A DNA stretch of 64,000 nt from Aulostomus chinensis (GCA_037954235.1 JBBMOA010000002.1:12275009-12339008), one strand, 5' to 3'. Numbered from the stretch's first letter, positions 33,728 through 46,200 are shown. Notes: generated by a model from the letters alone, not told the origin. Numbers and translations are program-made.

Positions 33728-34050
33728 TCCATCCATTCATTCTCTTCCAGTTTTCCTATTAAAGGTCACGGGGGGGGGGGGGGGCTGGAACCTATCCCAG
33801 CAGCCTTCAGGTGAGAGGTGGGGTTCACCCTGGACAGGTCACCAGTCCATCACAGGACCAACACATAGAGACAGACAACCATTCACACTCACAGTCACAC
33901 CTACAGTCAATTTAGAGTATCAATCAGCCTCGTCCCCTCTTGATGTCTTTGGACTGTGGGAGGAAGCTGGAGTACCAGAGAGAACCCACACAGGAACAGG
34001 GAGAACATGGAGACTCACACAGAAAGATCCCGTGATGGAGCTGGGACTGG
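33728..34050 (-). mobile_element. SINE copy, head missing, in duplicated segment
   Basis: Minus-strand SINE with the ATCC tail on the left, a 14-G run near 33771-33784 in the 3' region, and the usual body. It breaks off at GAGCTGGGACTGG, before the pol III boxes, where unrelated sequence (AGAGAGAGTATAAAGC) begins. Confidence 0.85.
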
Positions 34051-35776
34051 AGAGAGAGTATAAAGCTTGTTGACCTGAAGTCATCCAGTGACATGTTGCC
34101 ATGCCATGAGTGGGCTATACCTTGAATCCTCCTCTTTCCCATGGTTTTCCTTGGGTGTTTTTTTCTGATCTAGTGAGGTATGGCTACGTCATGATGGCGG
34201 GTCCTTCATATTTTTCCCATACTTTTCCCGGCTTCCGATGCTTTTCCCTGGCGCTTCTCCTTTCCAGCTTATCAGGATATGACCAGACCCTAACCAGGGG
34301 TTAATTCGAGTCGGATCCTCCGACAAGATCCGGCACCTCTGAATTTTGGCCTCCTTGTGTTCCGGTAATTATTTGGGCAGATCCGGTACCTCTTGTATTA
34401 AAAGGAAATATGAAAATGTTTTAAAAATGTTTAAAATACAACAATAATGTGCACAGATAAATTTACAGACCAAATCCTTAGAATTTCATGTTGTTTATTA
34501 AGACTCAATGTCATTTGAAAGAGTCGGAGATCTGTTGATGCGCTGATGCCAACAAACCACGCCCCTGACATACACAAATAACCTTTCGAAATTCGCTGTC
34601 TTTGAGGAGCAAACAGAGAGGAAATAAACAGCTACTATTTCAACGCCAACATGTCAACAAGACAGTTAAATTTGCTGTTTTTTCAAAAAGAAGGAAGAGT
34701 CGCATGACGCTTCAGACGAGTCAGAAAGGCCTCCACAAGCGGCGACGAGGGAAGCTGCAGCAATCATGTTGACGATCAAAATCGGCTGCAGCAGGAGGCG
34801 AGCACCACCACAGCTAGCCAGGTTCACCTCCAGCTAGCCAAGCCGGGTCTAACGTGATGTGGGGTGTCTTGGACAACTAAATGGTGAGCATACTGTCCAA
34901 TAATAGACCGCCTGTTGGGGCTGCCCAGCAGCCAGCAGCCAGTCAGCCCAGCACAGCTGCTGGCAATGCCAATCAGCCCAGCTGCTCCTCATCTTCATCA
35001 GGACTGACTGGGTATAAGAGGAGGCTGAGAAGGGGCGCCCGTCACTTGAATGTTGACTAGTGTGGTCAGTTTAGCCGGCTGTGTCTCTCATAGCATTTAG
35101 TATATTTGTGAGTGTTAGTTTTACTGCCTTCATTTAAGTTTCTTCTGTTTAATCCTGTTCTTCCGTGTTTCAGGCTCCCTCCGTAATCCCAGTGTCCCGT
35201 CGTCGTTCTAAGCTCCCCACTGCCTCCTGGACCCTCTTCCCTCACACCCCTCCTTGGATATTTCCCCATTACTGCCTCGGTCAGCACCCTCCCCATTCCT
35301 CAAGTAAATAACCTTTTTGTTGGACTGAAAAACCTTGTTCTGTCTCTGGGGTACCTGGCACATTTGGCTACAACCACTATCTGAGCCTGACCCTGCCGTG
35401 CCAATCTTTAAATACCGTAATAGTAATAATGGAAGATTTGTGTGATTTATTGTGAGCTGTTTTTTTGTTTGTTTTGAAAGTTGGACCTGTTGAGAAACTA
35501 ATTGCTTACTTTAGACTCTTAAGTCCCACCTGTGGTGATGTGGGCATCAAAAGGAGGCTCGTAAGTCCCACATCATGGCAAGTGGGCATTTGTATGTTTT
35601 CTGTATATGTTAAGGGACCTGTGCCCCTCTCTCACCCCTGAGCTGTCATATGTACTTAGCGTTCTGGCACCTTATGATTTACAAATTAAGCAATGACCCT
35701 AACTTTTTAAACTTTAGGAACCTTTAACAACCTAAGGTCAACCTTCAGGGCTTTACATGGTAAGGAGGTAGACGCA
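34051..35776. other. Non-coding stretch with transposon-like traces
   Basis: At 34299 CAGGGGTTAATTCGAG followed by TCCGGCACCTCTGAATTTTG looks like a hAT-type terminus, but I see no matching right end. At 34651 a short frame, MSTRQLNLLFFQKEGRVA, resembles the start of some hAT-family proteins and stops at once. A possible retroelement tail lies at 35160-35390. None is certain. Confidence 0.35.
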
Positions 35777-36002
35777 CAGATCGTAAAACCTCTGAGATAA
35801 TAGCGTCTGATGGCCGACACACATAAACAGACCTCTGTGTCATATAGTTTATTAAATCACCAAATCGTAAACATCAGATCGTAAAACATGTAATGTGAGG
35901 AATAATGGCATCTGATGGCCTACACACACAGACGGTCTGTTTGTGAACTATACAGGCCTGTTAAACGGACCTGTATAGTTCGTTAAATCACAAAATCATA
36001 GG
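35777..36002. repeat. Diverged tandem duplication with a 12-bp hairpin
   Basis: Two adjacent related units (about 35777-35874 and 35875-36002) share CAGATCGTAAAAC, AATAxxGxxTCTGATGGCC and a TTAAATCAC end. The second unit contains a perfect 12-bp inverted repeat, GAACTATACAGG (35945-35956) and CCTGTATAGTTC (35970-35981), with a 13-base loop. Confidence 0.7.
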
Positions 36003-36217
36003 CATGTCTTTAACAGGTGCGGAGAGGATGAAGATAAGACGAAAAAAAACACTTTTCCTGCTTAAATCCCTATGTCAGTAAACAGTCTGAGTCTATGGGT
36101 CTACAGACAGATAGAACCTGAATATGCATACTGCGACCAATGTCAAATACTACTCAACAGCAACAGGGTAGAGAGAGCTGTCTATCTTGATGAGTGTTTA
36201 TGATTAAATCTTAATTT

Positions 36218-37072
36218 AAGATAAGATAGACCTTTATTTGTCCCTCAGTTGGGAAATTGGTACTGTTACAGCAGCAGAAATAGAGAAGTAGCAGGGGCAA
36301 AAGAACAAGAGCAATAAATTGCAGAAACTATAAAAAAAACTACAATAATACACTATGTACAACAGTAAATATTAGCATAAGTGTTGGCTATTGCACAGTA
36401 CTATGTTAAGTATTGCACAGCACAGTGTAAAAAGACTGTCCAGGGTCTGGTAGGGGTGGCTATTGGGAGCAGTGCTTGTTGTCGTCTGACAGCTGCAGGT
36501 AGGAAGCACCTGCGGAACCTCTCCTTCACTCACTTAGGGTGAGGAGCCTGTTAGTGAAGGAGCTCTCCAGTGCTGTCAGGGTGGTGTGCATGGAGAGGTC
36601 AGTACTCAACAGAGATGACAGCTTGGCCATCATTCTCCTCTATCGCACCACATCCACTGGGTCCAGGGGGCATCGCAGGACAGATCTGGCCTTCTTAATC
36701 AGTTTGTCAAGTCTCTTCTTGTCTGCAGCTGCTATGCTGCTGCCCCAGCAGACCACCCCATAAAAGATGGGTGATGCCACCACTGTATCATAGAAGGTTC
36801 TCAAGAGTGCCCCCCGCACTCCAGAGGACCTCATCTTCCTGAGCAGGTAGAGTCTGCTCTGACTAGGGTTGCCAACCGTCCCGTATTAGCTGGGACACCC
36901 CATATTTAAGCTAAAAGGGGTGCACCCAAAATACGGGGCGTCCCGGCTGATACGGGACGGTTGGCAACCCTACCTCTGACCCTTGGTGTAGATGGCCAAG
37001 GTTTTGTCTGACCAGTCCTGTTTGTTGTTCAGGTGAACACCCAGGTACTATAAGATGTCACCATCTCAATAA
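36218..37072 (-). pseudogene. LINE 3' end with reverse-transcriptase C-terminal coding, interrupted
   Basis: Read on minus, the translated pieces are YLGVHLNNKLDWSDKT, LAIYTKG, then SRLYLLRKMRSSGVRGALLR, TFYDTVVASPIFYGVVCWGS and DKKRLDKLIKKARSVL. This is the tail of the reverse transcriptase of a non-LTR retrotransposon, after the catalytic domain. It continues into a 3' untranslated region ending near TCTATCTTATCTTA at 36218. A single-base deletion near 37050 shifts the frame, an in-frame stop follows PVDVVR, and a 109-bp MITE splits the coding part at 36864-36972. The 5' part of the element, including the endonuclease, is absent, as expected for 5'-truncated LINE copies. The clade is not certain. 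Confidence 0.85.
36864..36972. mobile_element. 109-bp MITE with perfect 23-bp inverted ends
   Basis: Terminal inverted repeats of 23 bases (36864-36886 and 36950-36972) starting TAGGGTTGCCAACC match perfectly. Inner segments (GCTGGGAC and GTCCCGGC) also pair, so most of the element can fold into one hairpin. It is flanked by an 8-bp duplication with one mismatch, GCTCTGAC and CCTCTGAC, consistent with hAT-type integration. Removing the element with one duplication copy restores the LINE reading frame (TKGQSRLYLLRK). Confidence 0.92.
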
Positions 37073-38182
37073 AATAAAAATACTGTACCACATTAAATCC
37101 ACACGCTTTGAGGAAAACAATGAAAATATTCAAACTAGATCTGTTCCGGCATCCTGAGATCCCAAGCTGATGGAGGAACATGTAGGTAAATAATGGAAAT
37201 GAAAATAAGGTAAATGAAACAGGAATTGGTATGTGAAACCTTGTCCTCACGCCGCTATGTTTAAATAACAGGATATGATGTTATCATACCCGTTCATTGA
37301 ATCCTGGTCAAATTCAGCTCCCTCATTTGATTTGGGTGGTATTTATTTGGAAAAACTTTATTGATTCTGACATTTAGAACCATTTCTTTTTCATGTTTTT
37401 GTCAAATAAAAGCGGGACTTGGAGTGCATGTCAGAAGAGGAAGAAGTGATTTTCTTATGAGTCATCTTTTAAATATTTATTACTATATTTTAGGTCATGC
37501 TGAACCCATCCAAAAATCCTTGAAAATATATTAACTATATTTATAATATTGTTTTACAGCGGGAGCAGTGCGAAGATGTTATCAGAGACTGCAATTGAAC
37601 AAAAACAAACAAAGGAGGAGGCTGGCCAGAGCCCCTAACCAAGACTGCCTGCATTTATAGGATTCGTTGATATGCAAATTGCAGCGATCCAAGCATGTTG
37701 GGGTTTATAGACAAAATGCGTGTGGAACCTTTTAGCTGCATTACCATAGCCTCGGTGTGCATGAAAGTGTTTCCCAATTTCCTGGATGAAAACACTCCAG
37801 CCATACCTTCCATCTGACGACTGCAGACGTCGATCCAAAACAAACTCAAATGTTTCCGTCCAGTGGTGAAGTTATGAGTGGGTAGCGCTCGCTGAAAAAA
37901 AGAATCTCTATTAAGACTGCTTCAAAAGCAGTAGACGGTTATATGGAGCGAGATGGTGAGAAATGGGTCTGGGAGTTCCATGGCTGCTTTTTTTTTTTCC
38001 CACAGGTGCCAATTGTGGTATTGGTCTGAGGAAATCTGTCCTCTGACCAACACTCCCAACAGGGATCTGCATGCAGCTAGTGACGCAAGGTTTGGGGGCC
38101 TGAGGAACGTTTACCGCATCCGTAGAGTAGCGATGAGGGGGCACGAATGGACTGAGAAGAAAAAAATCAGATGAAGTAAAAC
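37073..38182. other. Non-coding stretch, no gene seen
   Basis: No gene recognised. The frame at 37911-38219 (minus) only looks long because it runs into a SINE head. Confidence 0.4.
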
Positions 38183-38232
38183 GGGAACCTTCTTGCTTTG
38201 AGGCGACAGTGCTAACCACTGCACCACCTTGC
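38183..38232 (-). mobile_element. SINE head fragment
   Basis: About 50 bases match the tRNA-like head on the minus strand (GTGGTTAGCACTGTCGCCTC then AAGAAGGTTCCC), with no body or tail. Confidence 0.65.
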
Positions 38233-39769
38233 TGATCAGTTTTTTCACCTATGCATTTTTGTGTTAATGCAAGCTCAGACAGGTTTCTTTCTTATCGGTG
38301 GAAAGAGGGTGATTTCGCTCTGATTCAGTGGAGTTATAACGATTTATAATGAACACAATTCAGGAGTTCAAGAGTGATGTATGCCTACCAGAACAACTAG
38401 GAAAGTCATGGTAAAAATGACAGGTATAATGCAAACTTGAGAATGCTGTTAACAGATCAACTTTGGCAGCGTGAGAGGGTTGGTGGAAGGCGACCTTGAC
38501 GGTACGAAGGAGACCATGCTTGAGCCCCCTCAGCACAGCATTAGAAGGGATATAAAAGGGTTTCTGTTGAAAAACTAAACTAGTTTAGAAGTGGAGACCG
38601 TCTGACTACATTTAAAAAAAAAATAAAGAATGAAAAAAAATTAAAAATTAAAAAAAATTAAAAATTAAAAAAAGAGGACAATTGTCTTATTTTTCCTGGT
38701 TAGTATTAATACCTGGTAGTGATTTGAAATCTCTTGGTCACATGACCTGTGGTCAACAGGATGTGAAGCCCACAGCTAGAACTCAGTGTGGGACTGCGTA
38801 ATTCCAAAAAAGCAAACTTTTGTTCAAAAGCTGCATCAGTGAGTTGTGAGTTGAGTTGGCCTTTGCTCCTTCCGCACCCACCCAGAGGGACAGGGAAGTA
38901 GGTGATACCTGACTCTGCGTTAAGGAGCAGACTAATGCATCACATCACTTTGGTGCCAATATCACCTCCTGTATCCACTGGGTGCAACCAGAAAACACAC
39001 CCTATGTATGATGTTGCTGTACATCACATGAAGACAACAGGGATGTAGATCAAATGATGTTTGTTGTATCAGACTTACTTCCTGGAACCACCAGGTGGTG
39101 CTATAATGATGAAAAGTGCAGAGCTGTATATACAGTTCGGGCAACTTGGGGTTTGAACGTTCAAGAACGATTCTGTCATGGCATTGGTTGAGAGGCGGCC
39201 ACGTGTTCAATGGGCGCCGTGTTTGCTATCATTAACCATGACTTATCCAGTGATACACATAGCAAAGCGAATATCAGAGATCAATTTTCAGCTTTAATAA
39301 ATTATCAACAATCAACATTAGCTGCATAGCAAGAATGGGGCACAAAGAAATGCATTTTCCCCCTGACCAAAAAAACAGAGGAGGGTGTGGGAGCTGATGA
39401 TTTAATAGTCATATCATATTTGTTCATATCAGGCTCTAAAAAACTCCTAACAGCGCTTTAGAAATGAATGATGAATGAAGTTTACCAAGACTTAAGCTAG
39501 CCTTACGCCAGTGAGCTACTTGTCTAGACTAAATGCTTAGAAAATTAGAAGCTACCATCATGACTTGCATGGTTTTCTTGGCAGGATTAACCAATGTAGA
39601 TATTTTATGATTGGAATCACATGTCGTCTTGGGAAGGGTTTATGTGAGTTAATAATGACAATACTAGTGATAACCCTAACAAGAAGTAACAGTATGACTC
39701 AGACTAGGTAATTTTTACTATATGAATCATTATAATTTTTAAAGTAATTTCAACCTTTTTTGGCAATGG
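38233..39769. other. Non-coding stretch, A-rich tract
   Basis: An A-rich low-complexity tract at about 38609-38674 includes an 18-base unit made of A8, TT, A5, TTA, repeated about twice. Nothing else is supported. Confidence 0.45.
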
Positions 39770-39865
39770 ATGGACACGGGAGACTCAGGAGAGATTAAAC
39801 AGCTTCGTGATTATTTGAGCGACTGGGCTACAATGCAGTTGACAGGCCCATTTAAGATATTTAAG
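39770..39865 (+). CDS. Candidate start exon, unknown protein
   Basis: ATG at 39770 opens MDTGDSGEIKQLRDYLSDWA, TMQLTGPFKIFK, and the last codon is directly followed by a perfect donor, AAG then GTAAGT. The phase is 0. The best candidate acceptor downstream (GATTACAG near 40086) is weak, and the following frame in phase 0 stops after four codons. A different frame there (FLFYEAMPHHRNTSFSGANR) stays open but does not match phase. It may be a decayed gene or chance. Confidence 0.2.
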
Positions 39866-42224
39866 GTAAGTACATGCTGCGTTATTCAAGTGAGGGCCTT
39901 CTACATAATGGCTGACATTGACGCTGATATTTATAGGCTTATTAATAGTGATGGTAAGCGATTCATATCAATATAGCATGTCTACCCCATATAGTTCATT
40001 GTAGAATCGTGTGGCGTTGGCAGCAAACACGACGCCCATGATTTGCGTTGGCTGAACTCTATAGAAGACGAGAATCCAGCGATTACAGTTTCCTGTTCTA
40101 TGAAGCCATGCCGCACCATCGAAACACTTCATTTTCTGGTGCCAACAGATTTAAAGTATTCTTCGTTGGTCCAGAGGTAAAATGGAGTGTGATGAAGATG
40201 GATGGATTGTGCGTAATCAGCAATACTGTGGTCACTACTCTAGGCGGATGACCCTCACCTTAGATCACAAACTTTTAGCAGTGACTGATGGAAAGGTTGG
40301 CACTACTTTGTGCTACAGTGACTCACGATTGCTCTCACAATCTGGTCAGCAACCTACACATCGCATATTTATCCGGTTTCTTATCTCTCTCAGCAGCTAT
40401 GGTGAACTTTTGTGGAACAGTGGATGAGACAAAATCAAATTATTCCTGCACCACTTTGTACAAATACCCACAATTTTATTGCTACTGTATCACATTTTAT
40501 TGTAGATACCACACAGGTTATTACTCATTCCTAATATCCACTGCAGCAAATGGGCTGCCATAAATGTGGAGCCTTTCATATTATTCATTGGCCAATTGGA
40601 AGTCTCATTGTGCAAAGTCGCTGTTAACGTATGTACCTCTCACTTTCTGGTTGGTAATGATCTTGAACTTTTCAGCAAAATTGCGTCGTTAATGGTGAGA
40701 TATCTATCAAGAGGAGAGTGCCCTTGTGGGGTGGAGAGCGCTTTTGACAGGGAGTCACTTTTTTAAAACCTTGGTGGCAAATGTGTGTTTTTCCAGAGAG
40801 TTGGGAAGATTTTCTATAACAGTCGTGAGGGAACAAGAAGGGCTGACAGAATGTGTGAGAGGTTAAGACCTCATTAATGCGTGAATGTGTCCTGGATTAG
40901 GAAGCATTGATCTCTGAAGATGTTGGCTTTAGTCGTCTCAATTTACTCTCCGCCTGCTACAGACAACTTGTGACTCCTCACCTTCAATTTCCTATTAGAC
41001 ACCCTTCTGCCTAATATCTCTTTGTCTTGTTTTCATGCCCTCTTCTCATTAAATCAGTTTCAGCCATTACATCTGGTTTATGTCTAGCCGCATTGTTTCT
41101 TTTCTTCCTCTCAGTCGGGAGTTCTAGTTGTTTCTCTCAGTCTATGGACAGCACTGACACATTTAATTAATTTAATCAATTGTTCTACAGACAATGTAAT
41201 ATTCCATATAGTTATTTTGCAATAGGAGGTTATTCAAGTTATTGACATTGCTTCCCTGTTCAAAATGAGAACCAACAAACAAAAAACGTTGCAAGAAAAA
41301 GAAATAAGAATGTGTTCTTACAATGTGGAAGCAAATGGATGTATGAGTGAGGGGAGCTTTGACGTGGACGTGGGTGCACTGGAGCGTGGAGCATCCTCCT
41401 CCTGGTCCGACTGTGATATCAGGGTCTCTGATGCCCAGACTTTTGATGTTGTTGTTCTTGACTCAATTCAAGTTCCGTCCTGTTCTACTTTGAAGGAACG
41501 GTAACACTTTGTAATAAATACACACGACCAAGCTTAAGTTAAACACTTGAACATTCCTAAAGAATTATTTCTGGTTTAATGCACACTAGCATGTTATTAA
41601 TAAACAGTTATAAATGTTTTGTTCCGATTCATTAGCTCATCTACACCGTGTTCATGTTCATGTCTGCTCGTGTCCCTCCCTCCTGTCTGATTGAATCAGT
41701 TGTATTTTGCTTCCATGCTTTGCTTCTGTCCTTGTCAGTAAAGGTTGCCTTGTGTTGAGCTCCGCCAGCGGCTGAGACCGTCTGAAATTTGGTTAGGAAA
41801 CAATACATTCAGTTCCTTTATGATCCTGTTTGGCTGCTGGCGGATTTCTGTAAATGGGTCCATCGACCTCCATTCATCACTACACCTAAGGGTCCACTGG
41901 CTGTCCACTCTGTGTGTTGTCCTGTGTTCATACACACCCCTGGCTCTGTAAATGAAAAACAAACAAAGGGGCTCCGACGCAGCCACACAACACTGTTCCA
42001 GCCAATCAGCTGCAGGAGATGTTTGTGCTGCTCCTGTTGGTCGCACATTTCCTCACCTCAAAAACTGATGAACATTTCACGTGACATGACACGTCTTCAC
42101 ATTACTCCACCAGATGGTGGCAGCAGCGGTCGTGGATGGAACAGCTTTTTGAACCATCAAAACCATATGGCAGATATGACACAGATGTCCACTGGGACTA
42201 AAGGATGAAAAGATTTTGGAAGTC
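39866..42224. other. No confident gene
   Basis: Overlapping open frames at 40048-40427 in two phases have no recognised domain and cannot both be coding. 41265-41504 is an 80-codon frame without splice support. Confidence 0.4.
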
Positions 42225-42326
42225 AAAGGTCAAGGTTACCGGTACAGTTCTCAGGGGCATGCAGCCCAAATGTGGTATTTCAAGATTTTTTTTTTTTTGT
42301 TACTCATGTTAGACTGATTAAATCTG
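42225..42326. repeat. Duplicated flank, copy 2 (partner at 33631)
   Basis: Nearly identical to 33631-33727, differing by a few substitutions and by the length of an internal T-run. Confidence 0.9.
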
Positions 42327-42704
42327 TCCATCCATCCATTCTCTACCAGTTATCCTATTAAGGGTCATGGGGTGGGGGGGTGGAGCCTATCCCAGCAGCC
42401 TTCAGGTGAGAGGCGGGGTTCACCCTGAACAGGTCACCAGTCCATCACAGGACCAACACATAGAGACAGACAACCATTCACACTCACAGTCACACCTACG
42501 GTCAATTTAGAGTATCAATCAGCCTCGTCCCCTCTTGATGTCTTTGGACTGTGGGAGGAAGCTGGAGTACCAGAGAGAACCCACACAGGAACAGGGAGAA
42601 CATGGAGACTCACACAGAAAGATCCTATGATGGAGCCGGGACTGGAACCAGGAACCTTCTTGCTGTGAGGGGACAGTGCTGACCACTGCACCACCGTGCC
42701 ACCC
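42327..42704 (-). mobile_element. tRNA-derived SINE, complete, in duplicated segment
   Basis: Minus-strand copy with an ATCC tail on the left and a head ending GGTGGCACGGTGGTGCAGTG, which holds a perfect A-box. The B-box position reads GGTTCCAGTCC, one change from consensus. The body is essentially the same as the 33.7-kb copy where both exist. Confidence 0.9.
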
Positions 42705-42730
42705 CCAGCATTATCTTCTCTAATTAAAAG

Positions 42731-42753
42731 GACCACTGCACCACCGTGCCACC
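42731..42753. repeat. Exact 23-bp copy of the SINE head end
   Basis: The 23 bases at 42681-42703, starting GACCACTGCACC inside the SINE head, recur without mismatch at 42731-42753, exactly 50 bases downstream and outside the element. Confidence 0.9.
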
Positions 42754-42864
42754 TCAGACTGATTTACCCCCCCCCCAAAAAAAAGTTTTATTTTAAGAGA
42801 GTGCCATCTTAATTGTTTTGTGTTGAATGAATTATATTTTTCTTTAGTATAACACCACAGAAAT

Positions 42865-43050
42865 ATGGATTATAATGAGTTAAACAGGCAAAAGGAAAAA
42901 TACACTGTGGACCAAGTCATGAATGACAAGATAAAATTTTTCTCACAACTCTTCAAATGTAAAGTAACACAGCAGGAGCTGGATCTTTATTTAATGAAGC
43001 CGTCCGTGCCAAAATTAGATCAACAACAAAGAGACACACTTGTAAAGGTA
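42865..43050 (+). pseudogene. Possible L1-like ORF2 fragment
   Basis: An open frame encodes DKIKFFSQLFKCKVTQQELD followed by LYLMKPSVPKLDQQQRDTLV. The pattern of a phenylalanine-rich F..LF motif, then P.L....RDTLV resembles the linker between endonuclease and reverse transcriptase of L1-type elements. It then enters a (CAA)n run at 43055-43073 and ends. It is short and the match is by pattern only. Confidence 0.3.
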
Positions 43051-43136
43051 AAAAAACAACAACAACAACAACAGATGAACAAAGAAAACCCATAGCTTGT
43101 AGGCTGCTGACTCCCTCCCCCACCCCCTCCCTGCAG

Positions 43137-43262
43137 GAGACCGGCTGTTGTACCTGGAGGAGTCAGAGGACTTTCACTGCACCATCATGAATATGGATAT
43201 TTACAGATTCCTGACAAGTGCAGAGGATTTGTTTCTGCTCTCACTCCCAGGCTGGTTTTGCA
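43137..43262 (+). CDS. Candidate internal exon, unknown protein
   Basis: A strong C/T tract and CTGCAG acceptor precede 43137, and GCA then GTGAGT is a good donor after 43262. One frame stays open for all 41 codons: DRLLYLEESEDFHCTIMNMD then IYRFLTSAEDLFLLSLPGWF. Its phase does not match the open frame immediately upstream (42865-43050), and no other partner was found. No domain is recognised. Confidence 0.25.
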
Positions 43263-46200
43263 GTGAGTTGTCAGCGCTGTGGTTCCTCAAAAATGATTTC
43301 TTTCTTGCTTCATTTCCCTCTCCGTTCTGTCTTTCATCACCAGTCACTGAGCAGGAACATCTCTCATGAACTTCCCTCTTTTTCCATTTCTGCTGTTGCA
43401 CATCGTTAGTGATTTACACTGCCATTAACACACTGCTTACAAAGCACATAAATGCACTAAGAACACATTAGAAAGACAAAATGAAAATGTTGCTTATTCT
43501 ATTGTCTCAAGTATTTTTCCAGTAGAAAATGCATTGCCTTGTTTGTGCTTCTACTTTTTGAATTCAAACTCCTGAATTCATCATTTGTCATAGGTTGTCA
43601 TTAGAGTTCCAGTTGACTGATTGTTCTCACGTCAGAGAAAAGTCAAAAGTTACTGTTTATTAGCCAAACAGGCTGAGGTGTATTTGTTTTGAAGACAGAT
43701 GCCATTTTTAAAGATGACTGCCATTAAAAATATTATTTTTCACCATAAAATAACACAACTGTCTGATTTCAATGATGTTTGATTGGCTACACGGAAACAG
43801 AATTAATAATCCTGAAAAAGGCTTCCTTCTATCGAACATGGCTTATATAACGAACCTGCAGGCGTGCAGTAGTTTGGCGTAGAAGAGCTGGAGCTGGTCA
43901 GCCACATCTTCTCAGTGGACACTCGTCCTCACTACTGACTCTCACCTGGAGCTGCTGGAGCAGCCACACCCCGGTGGACCTGATGTAGATGCAAAGACAA
44001 ACACAAACAAAGCAAAGACACACAGGACAAGTTCCGACGCTGCTATGTGGACGCTGAAGTTTAAGTGTGCAAGGGCAAACGGGGACAGCTTGTCTTTTTT
44101 CACCTCTCAGGTAGGAAAAAAAAGAGTCTGTTGATATTGTGTATCAGAACACCTGAGACTCACGTCTGCCTGCTCTGAACACTGTAGTTCATAGTGTGTG
44201 TGGGAGCCCGTATCAGCCACACCGCTGCACTACGTGTGACTCTCGCCAATTCTAGCGGGGATTTCAATGGCTGTTGGTCAATTATAAATAAATCCTCTCA
44301 TCTCTAACAATACCTGGTTCAGTAGACTTCATCATACACACCTCTCTGGGGCCCGAATCAAGCCTACGAAATCAGGCGTCGTAGCCACCTGTCCATCTTT
44401 TATTGACAGCATTACACGAATTCCTCTGTAACTGTGTACTGATATCAACTGGGAGGGGTTCAGAAGGATGTCTGACTTTAGCCTTTCACATCTCACCTGT
44501 GGTGGGAAGTGCAGGAACACAGCAGCAACCTGTGCAGGAACGATGTAATCACTGAAAAAAATTACAAATTAATGGGAAATTATCATAATATTTTCTTACT
44601 GTTACATTTTCAGAAAAATCTTTTGTTGGTTTGGGATGATTGAGTTCCATACCTGACAAATCTAACGAGGTCATACTAATAAAAATCCCAAACTGCAATT
44701 AAAATACCCAAAGTCCTTCTCATTGTTCTTTTTTCCATTTGCAAATGTATTTGTTCTGTGTGTTAACTCAAACTGTACCCAGCATCTGTGCAGCTTTATC
44801 CTGTTCTTGGACCCTTCTGTTGCATTGACTCTAAAATATTATCATCATTACAAAGACTTTGTTTTGATGATATTTGCATCCATTAATCAGATTCACTGTT
44901 GAATCAGAGAAATGTGAAGATCCAGGTGCCAAATGTGTCAAAACTGCCTCCGGAGAGTAAAAGTACGTTTACGCTGGGAAACAGATCGGAGGGGTGTCCT
45001 GACATGCTGATGTGTGTCGGCTTGAGAGATTCCTGTCCCAATCCTGGTCGGCGTCCTTTAATGTATTCTATTCTGTCCCATTCAATCCCACACTTCCATT
45101 TACAGCAGCAGACGATATGAAATATTCATTCATCTAGAACACTGCAGCAATCTGACTTTCACAAACAAGTTTCACTATTTCATTCAAGATCTCAAAGGTT
45201 GTGAAAGAGCAGATACTTGTTAAAAAGAAAAGACTCGTACCGGTTCAACTTCTATTGATTCAAAATTGGCTCTGAAAGTTAGTTGGAGTACTCAGGAATT
45301 TCCGCTTAAATGAATTAAAATAAAAGCTTTCTATGGTCGATTATACCAGTGGATTATAACAGTAAAAAAAAAAAAAAAAAGTTCATATTGATTATGAGTT
45401 TTTTATTGAATGTGTTTGGTAAAAAAAAAGATCAAAAAGAAAAGTTAAACACTGTCTTATTTTAGAAATTCAGTAAAAATCTTATCAAAAGTATTTGTAC
45501 ACTGTCACCTCCCGACAGCAGTCAACATCAAATTACTTACCTTTAAGATTAAATCCTTACTTTTATAGACACACAGTGAATTCCTGTTTGTCATTTTCCA
45601 TGTTGAATATGTCAAGACGAGGATGGATGGAATATTTCACAACCGTGTTCCCTTTTGTTCTTTAGGTGGTTCTACTAACACATTTTATATGGATCTGTAT
45701 CTTCTAGGAGCAACAGCTTGTTTTATGTCATATTTCACGGCCTTCGTCATGATTCAGTGCGATTAAAAGTATTGATTTTTGTAACTACCCCATCTCCTCA
45801 CCCCTTACCCTCTTTAGCGTCGTCCTCCTCTCTACCCTAAAATGTCATCTGTTTAGCTGGAAATCACACTGATGGGAATAAATGAGTAAACAATCAACAA
45901 AAGCGATGAGTATAAACTGTGGTTTTGGAGCAGGTTGGATATGTGCTGACTGATGACGCTGTCACTGACACCAAACAACTGCGCTTGCATTGAAGCTGAC
46001 CAGAACGGCCTGGCTGTCCAAGATAAAGGCTGCCGACTGCAAAGACTGTCAGAAATATTGAAAGCGCAAGTGAAACTGCACATGAAAGGAAGCGGAAAGT
46101 TTCAGCGATTCCTTCTGGCGCTGGAGAGCAGCGACATAACACGAGGATGTCAGGAAATAAATCTCCTTGTAATCTGTTCTCTACTATCCGTGCTTTTGCA

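Noticed and set aside
42865..43262. Joining the open frame at 42865-43050 to the exon candidate at 43137-43262 as one gene
   Set aside because: The donor phase (0) does not fit the acceptor phase needed, and the first part looks like LINE sequence.
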